Source: Eubacteriales bacterium (GTDB taxonomy: Bacteria > Bacillota > Clostridia > Christensenellales > SZUA-584). From it: a stretch of 8,141 nucleotides of DNA. Shown piece by piece: positions 5,975 through 8,141 of the stretch. The notes below the pieces were generated by a model that was given only the letters and a program-made list of their open reading frames with translations, searched no databases and was not told the DNA's origin. Position numbers and translations under genes: made by a program. Where the stretch lies: the NCBI GenBank assembly GCA_028711205.1, contig JAQTSP010000110.1, positions 1 to 8,141 of the forward strand, read 5' to 3'. Position 1 is the first letter of the stretch; each line of letters opens with the position of its first letter.

Positions 5975-6867
5975 GGATAGACAGGCTATGCGAAGCGATA
6001 AATAAGACAAAATGCCCCGTATGCGTGGGGCTTGATACACAATATGATTACCTGCCGGAGGAATACCGGACAAGCGTTGAAAACCCGGATATTAAGACAA
6101 CAGCCGAATGTGTTTATCACTACAACTGTGCTATAATAGATGCGGTCAGTGATATCGCCCCGTCCGTCAAGGTGCAGGCGGCGTATTATGAAAAATACGG
6201 CGCAGACGGTATAAGGTGTTTTCACGATACGATGGACTATGCAAGCGCTGCGGGCCTTGTCGTGATCGCGGACGTCAAAAGAAACGACATCGGATCGACC
6301 GCCAAGGCGTATTCCGAGGCGTATATCATGGGCAGCGCGGCCGATTTTATCACCGTGAATGCGTATCTCGGCATCGACGGCATACAGCCTTTCCTCGATG
6401 ACTGCGGAAAGACGGGCAAAGGCATCTTCGTGCTGGTCAAAACGTCAAACCCGTCAGGCGGAGAATTTCAGGACCTTGATGTCGGCGGCCAAAAGCTCTA
6501 TCAGACGGTGGCGGACAAGACCGCCGCATGGGGCGCGGCGCTGATCGGGGAGTACGGATACAGCGCGGTGGGTGCGGTCGTTGGCGCGACATATCCCGCC
6601 GAAGCGAGAGAGCTGAGAGACCGCATGCCCAACACGTTCTTTCTTGTGCCGGGGTACGGCGCGCAGGGCGCCGGCGCGGACGATATCGCAGTCAACTTTG
6701 ACCTTAACGGCTTCGGCGCCGTGGTCAACTCGTCAAGGGGTATACTTCTGGCGTATAAAAAAGAGCAATACGCGGGACTGCCGGCAGATAAGGCCGCAAG
6801 GCAGGCGGTCATTGATATGAAGAATGATATTTTTTGCGCATTACAAAAGCGCGGAATAGATTTATAA
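5971..6867 (+). CDS. pyrF: Orotidine 5'-phosphate decarboxylase, type 2 (long form)
   Basis: A complete 298-residue enzyme converting OMP to UMP, the last de novo step. The length and the opening CVGLDTQYDYLP fit the longer type 2 PyrF branch rather than the roughly 230-240-residue type 1 enzymes of E. coli and Bacillus. The catalytic Asp-Lys-Asp arrangement is clear in ADVKRNDIGSTAKAY at 100-114 (Asp101, Lys103, Asp106). VKTSNPSGG (156-164), a phosphate-side loop LVPGYGAQGAG (225-235) and NSSRG (253-257) complete the TIM-barrel ligand site. The ATG shares four bases with the pyrC stop (ATGA) and is preceded by GGAGAG five bases upstream, so translation is probably coupled. carA follows after 22 bases. 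Placement of pyrF before carA differs from Bacillus subtilis, where pyrF lies near the operon end. Confidence 0.96.
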   Translation: MRIDRLCEAINKTKCPVCVGLDTQYDYLPEEYRTSVENPDIKTTAECVYHYNCAIIDAVSDIAPSVKVQAAYYEKYGADGIRCFHDTMDYASAAGLVVIADVKRNDIGSTAKAYSEAYIMGSAADFITVNAYLGIDGIQPFLDDCGKTGKGIFVLVKTSNPSGGEFQDLDVGGQKLYQTVADKTAAWGAALIGEYGYSAVGAVVGATYPAEARELRDRMPNTFFLVPGYGAQGAGADDIAVNFDLNGFGAVVNSSRGILLAYKKEQYAGLPADKAARQAVIDMKNDIFCALQKRGIDL

Positions 6868-6889
6868 ATTTTTGAGAGGAGAAGCTTTA

Positions 6890-7942
6890 ATGGCGATACT
6901 CACACTTGAAGACGGGACCCGGTTTGCCGGGCAGAGCTTCGGGGCAAAAACGGATATCATCGGCGAGGTCGTGTTCAACACGGGCATGACGGGCTATCAG
7001 GAAGTGCTGACAGACCCGTCGTATTGCGGGCAGATCGTCACGATGACGTATCCGCTGATCGGCAACTATGGCGTCAATGACATCGATCCCGAATCGGCGC
7101 ATCCGCAGGTCAGCGCGTTTATCGTGCGCGAGGCCTGTGACCAGCCGTCAAACTGGCGCAGCCAGGGCAATATCAGCCAATACCTGGAGGACCACGGCAT
7201 CTGCGGGCTTTCCGGCATCGATACGCGCGCGCTGACACGCATCATCAGGGAAAAGGGCACGATGCGCGGTATCATCACACAGGACGAACCGACGGAAGAA
7301 CAGATCAGGCTGATGAAAGGATATGAATGCAAACTGCCCGTCGATATCGTGACGTGCAGGGAAAAATATGAGTATTGCGGCGGCGGGCTCAAAGTCGCCG
7401 TGATCGACTACGGCTTGAAGCGTAACATCATCCGCAGTTTGAAAAAAAGAAACTGCGCGGTCACGGTGTTTCCAGCAAGGACACCGGCGAAGGAGATAAT
7501 AAGCGGCGGTTTTAACGGCGTGATGCTGACCAACGGGCCAGGAGACCCGAAGGATAATGTGGAAGTGATAGAGAATCTCAAACAGCTTGTCGGCAAACTG
7601 CCGATATTCGGCATATGCCTTGGGCATCAGCTGTTATCGCTGGCGATGGGCGCAGACACCGAAAAACTTAAATACGGACACAGAGGTGCGAATCATCCGG
7701 TTAAAGACTTAAAAAAGGACAGGGTCTATATCACGTCGCAGAACCACGGGTATACAATTGTGGAAGACACGCTGCCCGACGGCTTGGAGGTGAGCCACAG
7801 GAACTGGAACGACGGTACGATAGAGGGGATCAATTACAAGGATCACGACATGTTCACCGTACAGTTTCATCCAGAGGCTTCACCCGGGCCCGAAGACACG
7901 GCTTATCTTTTTGATGAGTTTATCGCCATGATGAGGAGCTAA
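6890..7942 (+). CDS. carA: Carbamoyl-phosphate synthase small (glutaminase) subunit
   Basis: A 350-residue glutamine amidotransferase subunit that releases ammonia from glutamine and channels it to CarB. The N-terminal CarA-specific domain (about 1-160) begins MAILTLEDGTRFAG and contains FNTGMTGYQEVLTDPSY (29-45). The class I glutaminase domain follows, with LTNGPGDPKD (213-222), the nucleophile Cys243 in FGICLGHQ, QNHGY (284-288) and His327/Glu329 in QFHPEASPGP. I choose the ATG at 6890 because AGGAG (6877-6881) lies eight bases upstream; an in-frame TTG at 6872 precedes the ribosome binding site and is unlikely to be used. It sits inside the pyr operon under PyrR control, so it supplies carbamoyl phosphate for pyrimidines; whether arginine synthesis has its own copy cannot be seen. 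Assignment is very secure. Confidence 0.97.
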   Translation: MAILTLEDGTRFAGQSFGAKTDIIGEVVFNTGMTGYQEVLTDPSYCGQIVTMTYPLIGNYGVNDIDPESAHPQVSAFIVREACDQPSNWRSQGNISQYLEDHGICGLSGIDTRALTRIIREKGTMRGIITQDEPTEEQIRLMKGYECKLPVDIVTCREKYEYCGGGLKVAVIDYGLKRNIIRSLKKRNCAVTVFPARTPAKEIISGGFNGVMLTNGPGDPKDNVEVIENLKQLVGKLPIFGICLGHQLLSLAMGADTEKLKYGHRGANHPVKDLKKDRVYITSQNHGYTIVEDTLPDGLEVSHRNWNDGTIEGINYKDHDMFTVQFHPEASPGPEDTAYLFDEFIAMMRS

Positions 7943-7945
7943 CGC

Positions 7946-8141
7946 ATGCCGAGAATAGACGATATAAAGAAAGTAATGGTTATTGGTTCCGGGCCGATCA
8001 TCATCGGACAAGCCGCGGAATTCGACTATGCAGGCACGCAGGCCTGCCGTGCGCTGAAAGAAGAAGGCATCGAGGTGGTGCTGGTCAACTCGAACCCAGC
8101 CACTATCATGACGGACCTTGGGATCGCTGACAAGGTCTATA
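7946..8141 (+). CDS. carB: Carbamoyl-phosphate synthase large subunit (N-terminal fragment, cut by window end)
   Basis: Only the first 65 residues are present; the family is normally about 1,060-1,080 residues, so most of the gene lies beyond the window. The start [20 protein letters not shown] and the following [20 protein letters not shown] are the signature N-terminus of the first ATP-grasp half, and [11 protein letters not shown] (48-58) is its next conserved block. CarB uses two ATP, bicarbonate and the ammonia supplied by CarA to make carbamoyl phosphate. The ATG is three bases after the carA stop, with GAGGAG seven bases upstream inside the carA tail, so the two subunits are co-translated. 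The reading frame is open to the window edge. Confidence 0.96.
   Translation, partial: MPRIDDIKKVMVIGSGPIIIGQAAEFDYAGTQACRALKEEGIEVVLVNSNPATIMTDLGIADKVY

Noticed and set aside
6872..6889. TTG start codon for carA, adding six residues.
   Set aside because: It lies before the AGGAG motif and outside the family's usual N-terminus; the ATG at 6890 is correctly spaced.
1..8141. CRISPR arrays, insertion sequences, tRNA/rRNA genes, phage or defence genes.
   Set aside because: No repeated units, transposase-like frames or RNA gene signatures were seen; the whole window is explained by metabolic genes and short regulatory gaps.

Overview
The window is an ordinary but well-preserved de novo pyrimidine (UMP) biosynthesis locus from an anaerobic Bacillota, most likely of the class Clostridia. 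The evidence is a PyrR-type RNA attenuation leader, strong AGGAGG ribosome binding sites, an aspartate carbamoyltransferase with no PyrI partner nearby, and a Clostridia-like gene order. The protein-coding DNA has moderate, near-balanced GC, and the intergenic DNA is clearly AT-richer. No exact species can be named from the sequence alone.

Left side (1-1497, minus strand): a truncated gene for a flavodoxin-fold NAD(P)H/FMN oxidoreductase with a compact four-cysteine motif of the iron-sulfur flavoprotein type, and upstream of it a complete NagD-like HAD phosphatase. Both read away from the pyr operon. The 135-bp AT-rich gap between them (562-696) holds a perfect TATAAT hexamer and a 12-bp palindrome.

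Centre (1498-1769): a divergent regulatory region of 272 bp. It contains a candidate promoter for the HAD gene, a perfect 9-bp inverted repeat with a 9-bp spacer that overlaps that promoter's -35 box, and a candidate pyr promoter with an extended -10. It ends with a complete PyrR attenuator: a PyrR-binding anti-antiterminator, a competing 8-bp antiterminator pairing and an intrinsic terminator with a T7 tract.

Right side (1770-8141, plus strand): pyrR - uraA (pyrP) - pyrB - pyrC - pyrF - carA - carB (cut by the window end). PyrR senses UMP/UTP and controls readthrough. UraA imports uracil for salvage. CarAB makes carbamoyl phosphate, PyrB condenses it with aspartate, PyrC cyclises the product to dihydroorotate, and PyrF decarboxylates OMP to UMP. 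The dihydroorotate dehydrogenase (pyrD/pyrK) and orotate phosphoribosyltransferase (pyrE) are not in the window and probably lie downstream. pyrB/pyrC overlap by 11 bases and pyrC/pyrF by 4, while pyrF/carA and carA/carB are 22 and 3 bases apart, so this block is almost certainly co-transcribed. Two hairpins interrupt the front of the operon, one after pyrR (terminator-like) and one after uraA (no U-tract).

I found no mobile element, CRISPR array, tRNA, rRNA or defence system, and nothing that supports a wholly new system. The points worth a second look are regulatory: a PyrR loop that appears one base longer than the usual consensus, the divergent inverted repeat, and the two intercistronic hairpins.
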